Origin: Palsa-870 sp039935415
GTDB taxonomy: Bacteria; Chloroflexota; Dormibacteria; Dormibacterales; Dormibacteraceae
NCBI GenBank assembly: GCA_039935415.1
Contig: JBDTKH010000035.1
Span: forward strand, 10,407-74,406
Length of the DNA: 64,000 bases
Direction: 5' to 3'
Of the stretch, positions 1-9,222 are shown piece after piece. A program made the position numbers and the translations under genes. Below the pieces are notes generated by a model. It was given only the letters and a program-made list of their open reading frames with translations, ran no database searches and had not been told where the DNA came from. Positions within the stretch are counted from its first letter, which is position 1. Every line of letters begins with the position of its first letter.

Positions 1-25
1 ACCTGTCGTAGACAACCGCTGTCAT
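1..25 (-). CDS. 5' end of a gene cut by the window edge (possibly a zinc-type alcohol dehydrogenase/quinone reductase)
   Basis: Only the first eight codons are visible on the minus strand, reading MTAVVYDR. The ATG follows a GGGAGG ribosome-binding site at a good distance, so this is a credible start. The opening MxAVVYDR is common at the N-terminus of medium-chain NAD(P)-dependent dehydrogenases, but eight residues cannot prove the family. Confidence 0.35.
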
Positions 26-88
26 GAGGCCTCCCATCAGGGTGCGCCTCGCATCCTCTCGAGGCCGTCGAGGATCAGGGCTTTGCGC

Positions 89-445
89 CTAATGAGAGTC
101 GTGCCGCGCGCGGTTCACCAACAGCAGGATGCCGAAGAGAATCACAAGCACCGGCCACAGCACGTCGCCATTGAGCCAGTTGAGCAGGCCAAGGTTGGTG
201 AGCAGGTAGTAGCCGCCGATCAGGATCAGCGCGGCGCCCCAGAACCAGCCCCAGACACCACCCCGTCCCCCGCCCCAGCTCCACGGACCTGGTCCATACC
301 AGCCGCGGCCGGCCCACTGATCGCGCTCGAAGTCACGGTTCCGGTGGCGCCAGGCGCGCCACTCATCTCGCGACGCGCCGGGTCCTGGCGATGGCGGCGG
401 CCCGGGAGTCGAAGTAGATGGTGCAGCCGGAGGCTCGCTGGACAT
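89..445 (-). CDS. Small membrane protein with LiaF-like/DUF5668-type C-terminal helices
   Basis: About 118 residues. The first half is Pro/Ser-rich, then Arg/Trp-rich and finally Gly/Trp-rich, so probably cytoplasmic and disordered. The second half has two hydrophobic helices (GWFWGAALILIGGYYLLTNL and VLWPVLVILFGILLLV) followed by a short basic tail. This helix pair resembles the transmembrane region of LiaI/LiaF-type envelope-stress proteins, a family-level guess. The ATG at 445 was chosen; a TTG at 472 in the same frame would add nine residues. The gene diverges from the hydrolase at 493, so both promoters lie in the short space between them. Exact role unknown. Confidence 0.7.
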   Translation of the reverse strand: MSSEPPAAPSTSTPGPPPSPGPGASRDEWRAWRHRNRDFERDQWAGRGWYGPGPWSWGGGRGGVWGWFWGAALILIGGYYLLTNLGLLNWLNGDVLWPVLVILFGILLLVNRARHDSH

Positions 446-492
446 CGCCTGGGATGGTACGCGGCTCACCAAATGTTAGGGTGCGGCTGAAC

Positions 493-1062
493 ATGGCTGA
501 GCTTCTGCTCTTCCATCACGCTCAGGGATTGACAGCCGGGTGCATCGCCTTCGCGGATGAGCTCAGGGCGGCCGGACACCTGGTTCACACACCGGATCTC
601 TACGACGGCAAGACCTTCGCCACGCTCGCCGAAGGCGTCGGCTATGCGAAGGAGGTCGGCTTCGACACGATCCTCGAGCGCGGCCGGCTCGCCGCCGAGA
701 GCCTGCCGAACGAAATCGTCTATGGCGGATTCTCGCTCGGCGTGCTGCCGGCGCAGATGCTGGCCCAGACGCGCCGGGGGGCAAAAGGAGCTTTGCTGTT
801 CAGTGCCGCCGTCCCAGCGTCCGAGTTCGGCCCGTGGCCGCGCGGCGTCCCGCTCCAGATCCACATGATGGACGGCGACGAGTGGGTCCGCGAGGGCGAC
901 CTCGATGCCGCCCGCGAGCTTGCCAGGACGATCGAGGGCGCCGAGCTATTCCTCTATCCCGGCGACCGGCACCTGTTCGCCGACCGCAGCCTGTCCGACT
1001 ACGACGAGGGCGCCGCGACGCTGCTCACGCAACGCGTGCTGAGCTTTCTCGACAGCGTCTAG
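493..1062 (+). CDS. Dienelactone hydrolase family protein (alpha/beta hydrolase)
   Basis: A 189-residue alpha/beta hydrolase. It starts MAELLLFHHAQGLT and carries the nucleophile elbow GGFSLG and a C-terminal GDRHLFAD segment that supplies the histidine. The elbow has Ser rather than the Cys of classical dienelactone hydrolases, as in many family members of unknown substrate. A PDLYDGKTF segment typical of the DLH family follows the oxyanion-hole strand. An upstream ATG at 418 in frame would run into the divergent promoter region, so the ATG at 493 is preferred. No pathway partner is adjacent; the substrate cannot be inferred. Confidence 0.85.
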   Translation: MAELLLFHHAQGLTAGCIAFADELRAAGHLVHTPDLYDGKTFATLAEGVGYAKEVGFDTILERGRLAAESLPNEIVYGGFSLGVLPAQMLAQTRRGAKGALLFSAAVPASEFGPWPRGVPLQIHMMDGDEWVREGDLDAARELARTIEGAELFLYPGDRHLFADRSLSDYDEGAATLLTQRVLSFLDSV

Positions 1063-1069
1063 GCCTTCC

Positions 1070-1501
1070 TTACGGCCTTCGCGGCAAGCCATTAAAAAAG
1101 TCCCAGACGACCGCGCTGGCGTTCGGCTCGCCGGGCACAGGGTCGACAGTCGATCCGAACCAGGCGTTGTGCCCACCGGTCACCGTGTCGAGCCTGACGA
1201 CTGCCGCGTCCATGCACTGTTTCCAGACTGAGGTCTTCGTGATGCCGTCCTGACTCGCCGATGGATCCACGCTGCAGCCGTCGCGCGCAGCCCAGTATTT
1301 GACCAGATCGACGGTGGCCGGTGCGTCGAGCGGGCCGCCACCTTCATAGGGAATGAGCTCGTCGGCCGTACCGTGCATTTCCATGACAGACACCGGCCTG
1401 GGCTGATTGGCGCCCGAACGGCTATCGAGTGGCATGCCGCCCGATACCGTGGCGATGCCGTCGAGCCCCTCCGGGTTCTTATTTCGCCAATTCGGATCGG
1501 C
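1070..1501 (-). pseudogene. 3' remnant of a PHB-depolymerase/feruloyl-esterase-like (LpqC-type) gene
   Basis: The readable frame encodes the C-terminal third of a secreted esterase of the polyhydroxybutyrate depolymerase type. It contains EMHGTADELIPYEGGG (aspartate region), a PATVDLVKYWAARDGC segment and TGGHNAWFG, the catalytic-histidine region. The frame is open upstream only to a TGA at 1502-1504. The signal peptide, oxyanion hole and GxSxG serine motif are absent and do not appear in other frames. It is therefore most likely a decayed or truncated gene. An ATG inside (1435) could still produce a 121-residue fragment without a nucleophile. Confidence 0.65.
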
Positions 1502-1596
1502 TCACCCGAATCGGCGCAACTTCCAATGACACGCAGCGACACGATCCGGTTGGCTACTAGCTGGGTACTGGTACCCATCTACCGAATTGTCGCCCG

Positions 1597-2247
1597 CTAC
1601 ATCCAGCGCTGGCGGCCACGATAGATTTCCACGACCGGGCCGCGAGGACGCCGGCGACGGTATGCGCGAAACCGCGCCAGCAAGCGCAGGTAGCGGCGAT
1701 CCGACGACCGCAGTTTGCGGTGCGGAATCTCGAGGAGATAGTTCTCGACCTTCCAGATGTTTGTGAGGGCCAGGCGCCAGTCGTACTTGCCCAGCTTGCG
1801 CAGATCCACCAGCTGGTAGCCAGTAATGCGGCCGGTGAAGTCCACGTATGGATCGAAGTAGCTCCACACAAGATCGCGAATGCTGCGGAATACCGGTTTG
1901 CGACCGTGCAGGCCCGCATCCCTGGACCGGGCGACCGCGCCCCACCGACCTCGGCGGCGAAACACGTAGATCACATGATCCACCCCGTCTTTCGACTCGA
2001 AGCTGACCACAAGCGGGGGGTGGCCGTGTTGCTCCAAAATCACGGCGGCGACGAGCGCCGCCTCCAAACAGTGAGCGGTCTGGTGGCGCACAACCTGGCG
2101 ATAGGAGCGAAGGGTGTCCCCCTGCAGTTCCCAGTTGTAGGGCAGCCTGCGCAGGAACTTCTGGACCTGTTCAGGGGTGCGGTGTCGCTCGATGATTCGC
2201 CGTTCTTGACGGGTGAAGACGTCCCGCGCCGGGGGCGGCTGGGTCAT
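1597..2247 (-). CDS. Transglutaminase-like cysteine-protease-fold protein
   Basis: 216 residues. The core HCLEAALVAAVILEQHGHPP (Cys at the start of a helix), then KDGVDHVIYVF (His) and an acidic strand, fits the Cys-His-Asp arrangement of the transglutaminase-like superfamily. The C-terminal 80 residues are very rich in Arg and Tyr, suggesting a nucleic-acid or membrane-surface contact. The N-terminus (FTRQERRIIERHRTPEQVQKFLRRLPYN) is a helical prodomain-like segment. It lies alone between the esterase remnant and the RNase P RNA gene. The substrate is unknown; the fold assignment is by motif only. Confidence 0.65.
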   Translation of the reverse strand: MTQPPPARDVFTRQERRIIERHRTPEQVQKFLRRLPYNWELQGDTLRSYRQVVRHQTAHCLEAALVAAVILEQHGHPPLVVSFESKDGVDHVIYVFRRRGRWGAVARSRDAGLHGRKPVFRSIRDLVWSYFDPYVDFTGRITGYQLVDLRKLGKYDWRLALTNIWKVENYLLEIPHRKLRSSDRRYLRLLARFRAYRRRRPRGPVVEIYRGRQRWM

Positions 2248-2346
2248 GGGCAGAGTATTTCGTAACGGCCACTCGCGATGCCATCCGCTGCTTGCGCGCG
2301 TGTGCGCCGGGACTTCGTTCTGGACCGAGTCGAGAACTGGGTTTGT

Positions 2347-2752
2347 GGGCCGAGGACGGCGCGTAAGCCGGGTTCTGTTTCCCTTGCGGGACGGTGACCA
2401 TCTGTCTGGGACGCCGGTTGCCCGGCGCCTCTAGCGACCGATACCCGAGAGCTCGGCGAGCCGCCGTCTTTTAACCGGATCCTTCGATCCGGCTGGCCCT
2501 CCTATTTGGTCTTGCTCCGGGCGGGGTTTGCCTGGCCGGCCGGTCACCCGGCCGCCGGTGGGCTCTTGCCCCACCTTTTCACCCTTACCTGACTGCGTCT
2601 CTCCGGAGATCGATGCAGCCCGGCGGTAATTTTCTGTGGCACTTTCCTTCGGGTCGCCCCGACTGGGTGTTACCCAGCGCCCTGCTCTGTGGAGCCCGGA
2701 CTTTCCTCCAACGCTATTTACTTCGCCGGCGGTCACCCGTCCGCCTCGGCCC
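2347..2752 (-). ncRNA. rnpB: RNase P RNA
   Basis: Read on the minus strand, the region has the universal 5' core GAGGAAAGTCCGGGCTCC near 2690-2710 and the 3' core ACAGAACCCGGCTTAC near 2360-2375. The ends pair through GGGCCGAGG (2752-2744) and CCTCGGCCC (2355-2347), which defines helix P1 and gives about 406 nt. Other paired arms, such as GGTGGGGCAAGAGCCCACC and GCCGGGTGACCGGC, fit a type A RNase P RNA. It is the catalytic subunit for tRNA 5' maturation. The gene follows the RNase H gene by about 10 bp and may be partly co-transcribed with it. Ends are accurate to a few bases. Confidence 0.95.
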
Positions 2753-2762
2753 GGAACGGATT

Positions 2763-3188
2763 CTACCCAGGTGCCCCAGACTTCTTAACGTGCTCGTCGA
2801 TCGCCATATTGGCGAGGGCGTCGGCGCCTTTGTTCTTTTCGCGCTCGACGTGAGAGATAACCACCTCTGGAAAGGCCTCCAGCAGCGCCTTGGCCTCGGC
2901 GTGGAAGGGCACCAGCTCCGGCTTCTTGACCTTGTACCGTCCCTGCACCTGCTCGGCGACCAGCTTCGAATCGAGGAAGACCTCGAGCCGGTCCGGTTTC
3001 CAATCGGCCACCGCCTTCAGGCCTTCGATCAGGGCCATGTACTCGGCCTCGTTGTTGGTCCTGCGCCCCAACCAGCGGTGCAGGCCGCGAAGCCGCACGC
3101 CGTGCTCGTCCTCGATCACCACGCCCGCGCCTGCGGGGCCTGGGTTGTTGCGGGAGGCGCCGTCGGTGTACAGGCGGAGGGTCTTCAG
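2763..3188 (-). CDS. RNase HI-family ribonuclease
   Basis: A compact (about 141-residue) RNase H. The four metal-binding residues are present: D9 (LYTDGASRNNPGPAG), E49 (TNNEAEY), D73 (FLDSKL) and D123 (NKGADALAN). It cleaves RNA in RNA-DNA hybrids. No ATG, GTG or TTG exists at the natural N-terminus. The best start is a CTG at 3188 inside the sequence CTGA, where TGA is the stop of the upstream zinc-ribbon gene. The nearest upstream in-frame start candidate (3296) would put 36 non-homologous residues in front. The gene is the last in an operon with acyl-CoA carboxylase genes and sits next to rnpB. See the finding on CTGA starts. Confidence 0.88.
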   Translation of the reverse strand: MKTLRLYTDGASRNNPGPAGAGVVIEDEHGVRLRGLHRWLGRRTNNEAEYMALIEGLKAVADWKPDRLEVFLDSKLVAEQVQGRYKVKKPELVPFHAEAKALLEAFPEVVISHVEREKNKGADALANMAIDEHVKKSGAPG

Positions 3189-3880
3189 GCCAGGACCAGG
3201 ATGCGGCCGCAGTTCTCGCAGTGCACCAGGTCGTCCGAGCCCTTGCGCAGCAGCTGCATGCCAGAGGACGTGACGGTGACCCGGCAGGCCTGGCACTGGT
3301 TGCCGACCACCTGCGCGACCGGCGGGAACATGCGCATGCGGGTGTAGGCGGTCCGGGCCACCGGCAGAACCTCATCCCAGACCTTGTCGCGCTCGGCTTC
3401 GACCTCGGCGAGGTCCGTGATCCATGCCGCCAGCTCCTGCCTCAGCTCCGGATCCTCGGCGACCGAGCGCTTGCGGGTTTCATCGAGGTTCGCGACGGTT
3501 TCCCGAACCGTTGTCTCGGCCGCGTCTGCGTCCTCCATGAGCTGCAGCTCGGCTGCCTCCTCCTCCTCGAAGCGGGCCTTCATGTGCGAGACCTCATCGG
3601 ACATCTGCATCAGCTCGGACGGGCTCCGGATGCGCCCGCTCATCAGCTCCTTCTCTCGCGTGCGGAGGCGGGTGCGGTGCGCTTCGCGCTCGTGGTCCGA
3701 CGCTCGCAATGTGGCCGCGGTCGCCTCCTGGGCGGCGCGGGCCTCGACCAGCCTCTCCTCGAGCTGCACCACTTCAGGATCCGACTCGAGTCTCGAGGTG
3801 ACGCGCGCGATGTCTTCGCGAAGCGCCCGCTCCCGTTCGACCAGGCGGTGGTACTCGAACAGGAGCTGGGCGGGCTTCAC
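3185..3880 (-). CDS. Coiled-coil protein with C-terminal C4 zinc ribbon (COG1579/CT398-like)
   Basis: 231 residues. The first ~160 form a long charged coiled coil (for example RALREDIARVTSRLES and heptads through EEEEAAELQLMEDADAAETTV). The end carries a zinc ribbon with CQAC and CENC pairs about 28 residues apart. This is the family of CT398-like proteins, thought to be nucleic-acid-binding adaptors and often encoded near RNase H-like or Nif3-like genes, which fits the downstream RNase H gene. The start ATG overlaps the stop of the biotin-carrier gene by 4 nt, so translation is likely coupled. Precise function is unknown. Confidence 0.85.
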   Translation of the reverse strand: MKPAQLLFEYHRLVERERALREDIARVTSRLESDPEVVQLEERLVEARAAQEATAATLRASDHEREAHRTRLRTREKELMSGRIRSPSELMQMSDEVSHMKARFEEEEAAELQLMEDADAAETTVRETVANLDETRKRSVAEDPELRQELAAWITDLAEVEAERDKVWDEVLPVARTAYTRMRMFPPVAQVVGNQCQACRVTVTSSGMQLLRKGSDDLVHCENCGRILVLA

Positions 3881-4089
3881 TCGAGCACGACCAGGACCTG
3901 GCCTTCTTTGACCACCTCGGTTTCCTTGACGCGGATCTCTTTCACCGTTCCGGCGCGCGGGGCGGTGACCGAGATCTCCATCTTCATCGACTCGAGGATA
4001 AGGAGGACATCGTCCTCGGCCACTTTGTCGCCCGGCTTGGAAGTGATCTTCCAGACGCTGCCGACCAGCTCTGCTTTGACCTCGGTCAT
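3877..4089 (-). CDS. Biotin/lipoyl attachment domain protein (biotin carboxyl carrier)
   Basis: A free-standing 70-residue biotinyl domain with the biotinylation motif ESMKM (K36) at the hairpin tip, flanked by two symmetric beta halves. It carries carboxybiotin between a biotin carboxylase and a carboxyltransferase. It overlaps the BKACE gene by 4 nt and follows the carboxyltransferase beta subunit gene, so it is presumably the carrier of that acyl-CoA carboxylase. The biotin carboxylase subunit is not in this window. In many carboxylases this domain is fused to the carboxylase chain; here it is separate. Confidence 0.9.
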   Translation of the reverse strand: MTEVKAELVGSVWKITSKPGDKVAEDDVLLILESMKMEISVTAPRAGTVKEIRVKETEVVKEGQVLVVLE

Positions 4090-5006
4090 GGCTTCGTTTC
4101 CGGCGTTGCTGCCGGCTTCAGCCCCTCTCCCCGACGGGGAGAGGGAGCAAGGTCGAGCTGCTCTCTTGCTTCGGAGATGCTCGCGACCTGGCGCCCCAGG
4201 GCGCGCGCGAGGCGCGCCGCCTTCTCGACCAGGTCGGCGTTGCTCTTCGCCATCTTTCCGTCCTCCACGTAGAAATTGTCTTCAAGACCCACGCGAACGC
4301 TGCCCCCCATCGCGATCGCGGCCGCGACCAGCGGCCACTGGTTCAAACCGATGCCGATAACCTGCCAGTGCGACTCGGGCGGAAGCGACTCGACCTGATT
4401 CACCAGGTGGCGCGTGGTGCCCGGGATGCCGCCGAGGACTCCCATGATGAGGCTGAACTGGTACGGCGGTTTGAGGACGCCAAGATCGATGAGGGGAGCG
4501 GTGTTGGCGATGTGGCCCGTGTCGAAGCATTCCATCTCGGGCCGAACGCCGGTGCCGTTCATGGTCTCCAGAAAGAAGCGGATGTCCTTGAACGGGTTGG
4601 CGAAGACGTGGTCGTGGTAGAACGCCTTCTTCTTCGCCGAGTAGATCGCGTAGTTCATCGAGCCCATGTTCAGCGCGGCGATCTCCGGTCGCAGCTCGCG
4701 GATGTGCGCGACGCGGTCCTCGACAGGGATTCCTATCGCACCCGTCGAGAAATTGACGATGACGTCGGTGCGCGCGCGCACCTCGTGAAAGATCTTGGCA
4801 AAGGTCTCGACGCTCCAGTCGGGCCCGCCCTGAGGCGTGCGCGCGTGGATGTGGACGATGGCGGCGCCGGCGTCGGCGGCTCGCTTTGCCTCCTCGCCGA
4901 TCTCCTTGGGCGTGTAGGGAATCGCCGGGCACTGGTCGCGCGTCGCCAGGACGCCGGTGAGCGCGGCGCTGATGATGACCTTAGCGAGGGGCCCCCGCGA
5001 AGTCAC
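4086..5006 (-). CDS. Beta-keto acid cleavage enzyme (BKACE, DUF849 family)
   Basis: 306 residues of the BKACE/3-keto-5-aminohexanoate cleavage family, which uses zinc and acetyl-CoA to convert a beta-keto acid into an acyl-CoA plus acetoacetate. The zinc-binding HxH motif (IVHIHARTPQGGPDWS) and the C-terminal GLEDNFYVEDGK segment are visible. The natural protein appears to end near EAREQLDLA. The last ~20 residues (SPRRGEGLKPAATPETKP) come from a palindromic repeat at 4123-4145 that has extended the frame. It is co-transcribed with the carboxyltransferase gene upstream and the biotin carrier downstream, suggesting a shared acyl-CoA pathway. The substrate is not predictable. Confidence 0.88.
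   Translation of the reverse strand: MTSRGPLAKVIISAALTGVLATRDQCPAIPYTPKEIGEEAKRAADAGAAIVHIHARTPQGGPDWSVETFAKIFHEVRARTDVIVNFSTGAIGIPVEDRVAHIRELRPEIAALNMGSMNYAIYSAKKKAFYHDHVFANPFKDIRFFLETMNGTGVRPEMECFDTGHIANTAPLIDLGVLKPPYQFSLIMGVLGGIPGTTRHLVNQVESLPPESHWQVIGIGLNQWPLVAAAIAMGGSVRVGLEDNFYVEDGKMAKSNADLVEKAARLARALGRQVASISEAREQLDLAPSPRRGEGLKPAATPETKP
4123..4145. repeat. Palindromic repeat inside the 3' end of the BKACE gene
   Basis: CCCTCTCCCCG, a central A, then CGGGGAGAGGG form a perfect 11-bp inverted repeat. It is translated as part of the C-terminal tail of the BKACE protein. Related palindromes of the form CCTCNCCCC...GGGGNGAGG occur at 31030-31052 and, in a longer version, at several other gene ends in this window. 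Confidence 0.75.
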
Positions 5007-5034
5007 GGTCGCAACCTCTGACTTCGTGCGGATG

Positions 5035-6600
5035 TCATACGGGGATGTTGCCGTGCTTGCGCCAGGGCCGTTCGATCTTCTTGTCGCCGGCCTGCTGGAT
5101 GCCGTGGATGATCACGCGACGGGTCTCCGCGGGGTCGATGACGTCGTCGATCATCGCCCACCCGGCGGCCAGGTAAGGATTGATCTGCGCCCGGATCGCC
5201 TCGATCATCTGCGCCCGGGTCGCCTCGGGATCGCTCGAGGCTTCGATCTGCTTGTTGAAGATGATGTTGACCGCGCCCTCGGGCCCCATGACCGAGATCT
5301 CGGCGAGTGGCCACGCGACGATGGTGTCCGGCTGGTAACCCTTGCCGCACATCACGTAGTAACCCGCGCCGTATGCCTTGCGCATGATGATCGTCACCTT
5401 CGGCACCGTCGCCTCCGAGGTCGCGTACAGCATCTTCGCTCCGTGCCGGATGATCCCTTCCTTCTCGACCTGCGAGCCGACGATGAAGCCGGGCACGTCC
5501 ATGAGGTAGACGAGCGGCACGTTGAACGCGTCGCACATGCGGATGAAGCGCGCCGCCTTGTCGGCGGCGTCAGAGTCGAGGACGCCGCCCTTCTGCATCG
5601 GCTGGTTGGCGATCACGCCGACCGCGTAGCCGCCCGCGCGCGCCAGGCCGATCACGATGTTCTTCGCCCACGTGGGCTTGATCTCTAGAAAGCTGTCGCG
5701 GTCGAACACAGCCTTGATCACCTTCTTCACGTCGTAAGCAGCGCGCGGGTTTACCGGGACGATCTTGTCCAGGCCGTGGACCGGGCGGTCGCCCGAGTCG
5801 TCGGCGGCGCGGTACGGTGGCTGCTCTGTGTTGCTCGAGGGCAGGTAGGAGAGGAACTTGCGGACGAGCTCGATGCACTCGCGGTCGTCGTCGACCTCGT
5901 TGTCGCCGACGCCCGACTCGTAGCAGTGAACCTGCGAGCCGCCCATGTCGTGGTCCGTCACTTCCTCGCCCGTGGCGGCTTTGACCAGGCGCGAGCCGCC
6001 GAGCGACATCGACGACGTTTCCTTGACCATCGGCACAAAGTCGGCCAGGCCCGGGATGTAGGCGGTGCCCGCGGCGCACGGGCCAAGCATCGCGGCGACC
6101 TGCGGGATGACGCCGGACATCACCACCTGGTCGTAGAACAGGAAGCCGGTCCCCGCGAACGTCGAACCCGCCGCCTCCTGGATGCGCGCGCCGGCCGAGT
6201 CGAGCAACCACACCAGCGGCTTGCGGTAGCGCAGTGCGAGCTCGCGGACCCGGGCGGCTTTGAACTGCTCCCCCACCGCGCCCATCGAGCCGGCCATCAC
6301 CGTGAAGTCGTACGCGATGACCCACACCTGGCGGCCCTCGACCAGCCCGTGGCCGGTGACCACGCCGTCAGCGGGGGTTCCGTCGGCGTCCACCTCTCCC
6401 CCACGCACCGCCTGCTGGTGGGCGAGCAGGCCGAGCTCGACGAACGTGTCCTGGTCGAACAGGATGTCGAGCCGCTCGCGGACGGTGAGCTTGCCCCGCT
6501 CGTGCTGCTTGGCGATCTTCTCCTCGCCGCCCATGGCGAGGTTCTTGCTGCGCCGAGCCTTGAGCTCGGAGATCCTGGCCGGGTAGTCGTCTTCTGGCAC
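5035..6600 (-). CDS. Acyl-CoA carboxylase carboxyltransferase (propionyl-CoA carboxylase beta-type)
   Basis: 521 residues, normal length for a PccB-type carboxyltransferase with fused N- and C-crotonase domains. It transfers CO2 from carboxybiotin to an acyl-CoA. Typical segments include KLTVRERLDILFDQDTFVE, GSMGAVGEQFKAARVRELAL, VMSGVIPQVAAMLGPCAAG (oxyanion loop), LGGSRLVKAATGEEV and MRKAYGAGYYVMCGKGYQPD. It is the first gene of a leftward operon with BKACE and a separate biotin carrier. Acetyl-, propionyl- or methylcrotonyl-CoA specificity cannot be decided from sequence alone. Confidence 0.93.
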   Translation of the reverse strand: MPEDDYPARISELKARRSKNLAMGGEEKIAKQHERGKLTVRERLDILFDQDTFVELGLLAHQQAVRGGEVDADGTPADGVVTGHGLVEGRQVWVIAYDFTVMAGSMGAVGEQFKAARVRELALRYRKPLVWLLDSAGARIQEAAGSTFAGTGFLFYDQVVMSGVIPQVAAMLGPCAAGTAYIPGLADFVPMVKETSSMSLGGSRLVKAATGEEVTDHDMGGSQVHCYESGVGDNEVDDDRECIELVRKFLSYLPSSNTEQPPYRAADDSGDRPVHGLDKIVPVNPRAAYDVKKVIKAVFDRDSFLEIKPTWAKNIVIGLARAGGYAVGVIANQPMQKGGVLDSDAADKAARFIRMCDAFNVPLVYLMDVPGFIVGSQVEKEGIIRHGAKMLYATSEATVPKVTIIMRKAYGAGYYVMCGKGYQPDTIVAWPLAEISVMGPEGAVNIIFNKQIEASSDPEATRAQMIEAIRAQINPYLAAGWAMIDDVIDPAETRRVIIHGIQQAGDKKIERPWRKHGNIPV

Positions 6601-6614
6601 TAGAGTGTCAAATT

Positions 6615-7280
6615 CTATTTGGCGACCAGCAGGTCGGCCCGCTTGCCCCAGCGGTCAAGGAACCGGTACAGGTTGCGGCGCGAGAGCCGGTCGCGCTCCT
6701 GGTGATCGGTGTTCTCCCACAGCCGGTGCTCGTGCTTCACGACCGGCAGGTTGGGAATCACGACCGCGTGGCCTCCATGGTCGCGGAGGCGGAAGCTGAA
6801 CTCGATGTCGGCGATGCGGTAGAAGCGGAACTTCGGGTCGAAGCCTTCAATCGCCAGTGCGTCCGCTCGCCGGAAGGCCATGCAGTAGCCCTCGATCGCG
6901 TCGACCTCCGGGCCCTGGCTCGACTCGAACTCCTTGAGCGTGCCGCTGCCGCGCAGCCCAAAAGGCCCGGCGACGACAACCGACGGGTCAGCCAGAGCCG
7001 CGACCAGGGGCGAGACGGCGTCGCCCGTCAGCTCGACGCCTGGATCGAAGAGGATGACGACCTCGCCGGCCGCCGCCTCGATGCCCGCGTTGGCTGCGGC
7101 GGCGAACCCCAGGGTTGGGAACAGGGGGATGAAGCGGAACCTCTCGGCGGCGCGGCTCTCCAGCCACGCGGCGATCTGGACTTCGTCCGAGTTGTCCACG
7201 ATGAGCGCCTCGAAGTCCGCCTTGCAGTGCTGGAACACCGAGAGCAGCCACCGCTCGGCGTCGGGCTTCCACCCATGCAC
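6615..7280 (-). CDS. GT2-like (GT-A fold) glycosyltransferase-related protein
   Basis: The chain shows GT-A family 2 features: EALIVDNSDE, FAAAANAGIEAAAGEVVILFDPGVE (DxD-like region as DPG), EGYCMAFRRADALAIEGFDPKF and a late YRIADIEFSFRLRDHGGH. It lacks a clear DXD metal motif, so activity is uncertain. The GTG at 7280 is the only standard start. The same frame is open to 7489, however, and encodes the missing first beta strand (AVTLLTVVHG) preceded by about 50 residues resembling the C-terminal helical tail of cysteinyl-tRNA synthetase. The true protein is therefore probably longer and starts at a non-standard codon overlapping the etfA stop. Confidence 0.65.
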   Translation of the reverse strand: MHGWKPDAERWLLSVFQHCKADFEALIVDNSDEVQIAAWLESRAAERFRFIPLFPTLGFAAAANAGIEAAAGEVVILFDPGVELTGDAVSPLVAALADPSVVVAGPFGLRGSGTLKEFESSQGPEVDAIEGYCMAFRRADALAIEGFDPKFRFYRIADIEFSFRLRDHGGHAVVIPNLPVVKHEHRLWENTDHQERDRLSRRNLYRFLDRWGKRADLLVAK

Positions 7281-7489
7281 GACGGTGAGCAGCGTGACCG
7301 CGCGTGGAATCGGTGGCGGCGCGGTGCTCGGCGGCGCCTTCTGCGCCTGGAGCTCGCTCCCTTCGGCCGAGTCGACGACCTCCCACCCACCCTCACGCAG
7401 CTGCTCGCGCAGGGCATCGGCGGCGGCGAAGTCGTGCTCCCGCCGGCGCTCGATGCGCTGGGCGAGCAGCTGCTCCGCCTCGTTTCGGT

Positions 7490-8449
<960 letters not shown>

Positions 8450-8451
8450 GA

Positions 8452-9222
8452 CTAGATCACCTTCGCTTCGGCCAGGACCTGCATGATGCGGTCGATCGCC
8501 GTGCCATCGAACTCGATCACCACGCCCGCCTTGCGGGTCTCGGCGTCGGTGACGCCCTCGATCGTCTCGGCGGACTCCCCGCGCTCGATACCGAGGTCGC
8601 CAAGCCCGACCTGCTTGATCTCCTTCGAGCGCGCGGCCATGATCCCTTTGAGCGACGCGTAGCGCGGCTCGGCGATGGCCGCGGTCACGGTGATGAGCGC
8701 GGGCGTCGCGGCTTCGAGGACCTGGTATCCGTCCGCCGTCTGGCGGTGAACCTTGACGTTCGTGCCGTCGACCTCGACTTTCTTCGCCACGGTCAGCTGA
8801 GGCATGCCCAGCAGCTCGGCGAGCATCGGCGGCACCATGCCGGTGCTGCCGTCGTACGACTCGGTGCCACAGATCACCAGGTCTGGTGCCTCCGGCTTGA
8901 TCGCGGCGGCCAGGGCCTTCGCGGTCAGCAGCGCATCGGCACCGGCCAGTTGCGGATCGGTGATCAGGATGCCGCGGTCGGCGCCCATCGAGAGCCCCTT
9001 GCGGATGGCGTCCCTGGCGCGCTCGGGGCCCATCGAGACGAGGATCACCTCGCCGCCATGCGCCTCCTTCAGCTGGAGAGCCTCCTCGACCCCGCACTCG
9101 TCGCCGGGATCGAGCACGACCTCCTTCTCGCGGGAGATCGTGTTGTCGGCCTCCAGGGCAAAGGTGGAGTTGGGATCTGGGACCTGCTTTACCGTGACGA
9201 CGATTTTCAAAGCGCTCGTCAA
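8452..9222 (-). CDS. etfB: Electron transfer flavoprotein beta subunit
   Basis: 256 residues with the ETF-beta features VVTVKQVPDP near the N-terminus, DPGDECGVEEALQLKE, the adenylate-binding segment GTESYDGSTGMVPPMLAELLGMP, and SLKGIMAARSKE, the loop that recognises the partner dehydrogenase. It holds AMP and pairs with EtfA. The start is a TTG at 9222, directly after the TAA of the MobA-like gene, so translation is likely re-initiated. Acyl-CoA dehydrogenase genes that would use this carrier are not in the window. Confidence 0.95.
   Translation of the reverse strand: MTSALKIVVTVKQVPDPNSTFALEADNTISREKEVVLDPGDECGVEEALQLKEAHGGEVILVSMGPERARDAIRKGLSMGADRGILITDPQLAGADALLTAKALAAAIKPEAPDLVICGTESYDGSTGMVPPMLAELLGMPQLTVAKKVEVDGTNVKVHRQTADGYQVLEAATPALITVTAAIAEPRYASLKGIMAARSKEIKQVGLGDLGIERGESAETIEGVTDAETRKAGVVIEFDGTAIDRIMQVLAEAKVI

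Noticed and set aside
83..490. Plus-strand frame opposite the small membrane protein
   Set aside because: It has a shadow-type composition, and the minus strand has two clear membrane helices and a better start.
8450..9097. Upstream extension of the etfA frame
   Set aside because: It overlaps etfB throughout and has antisense-like composition. The conserved EtfA start is at GTG 8449.
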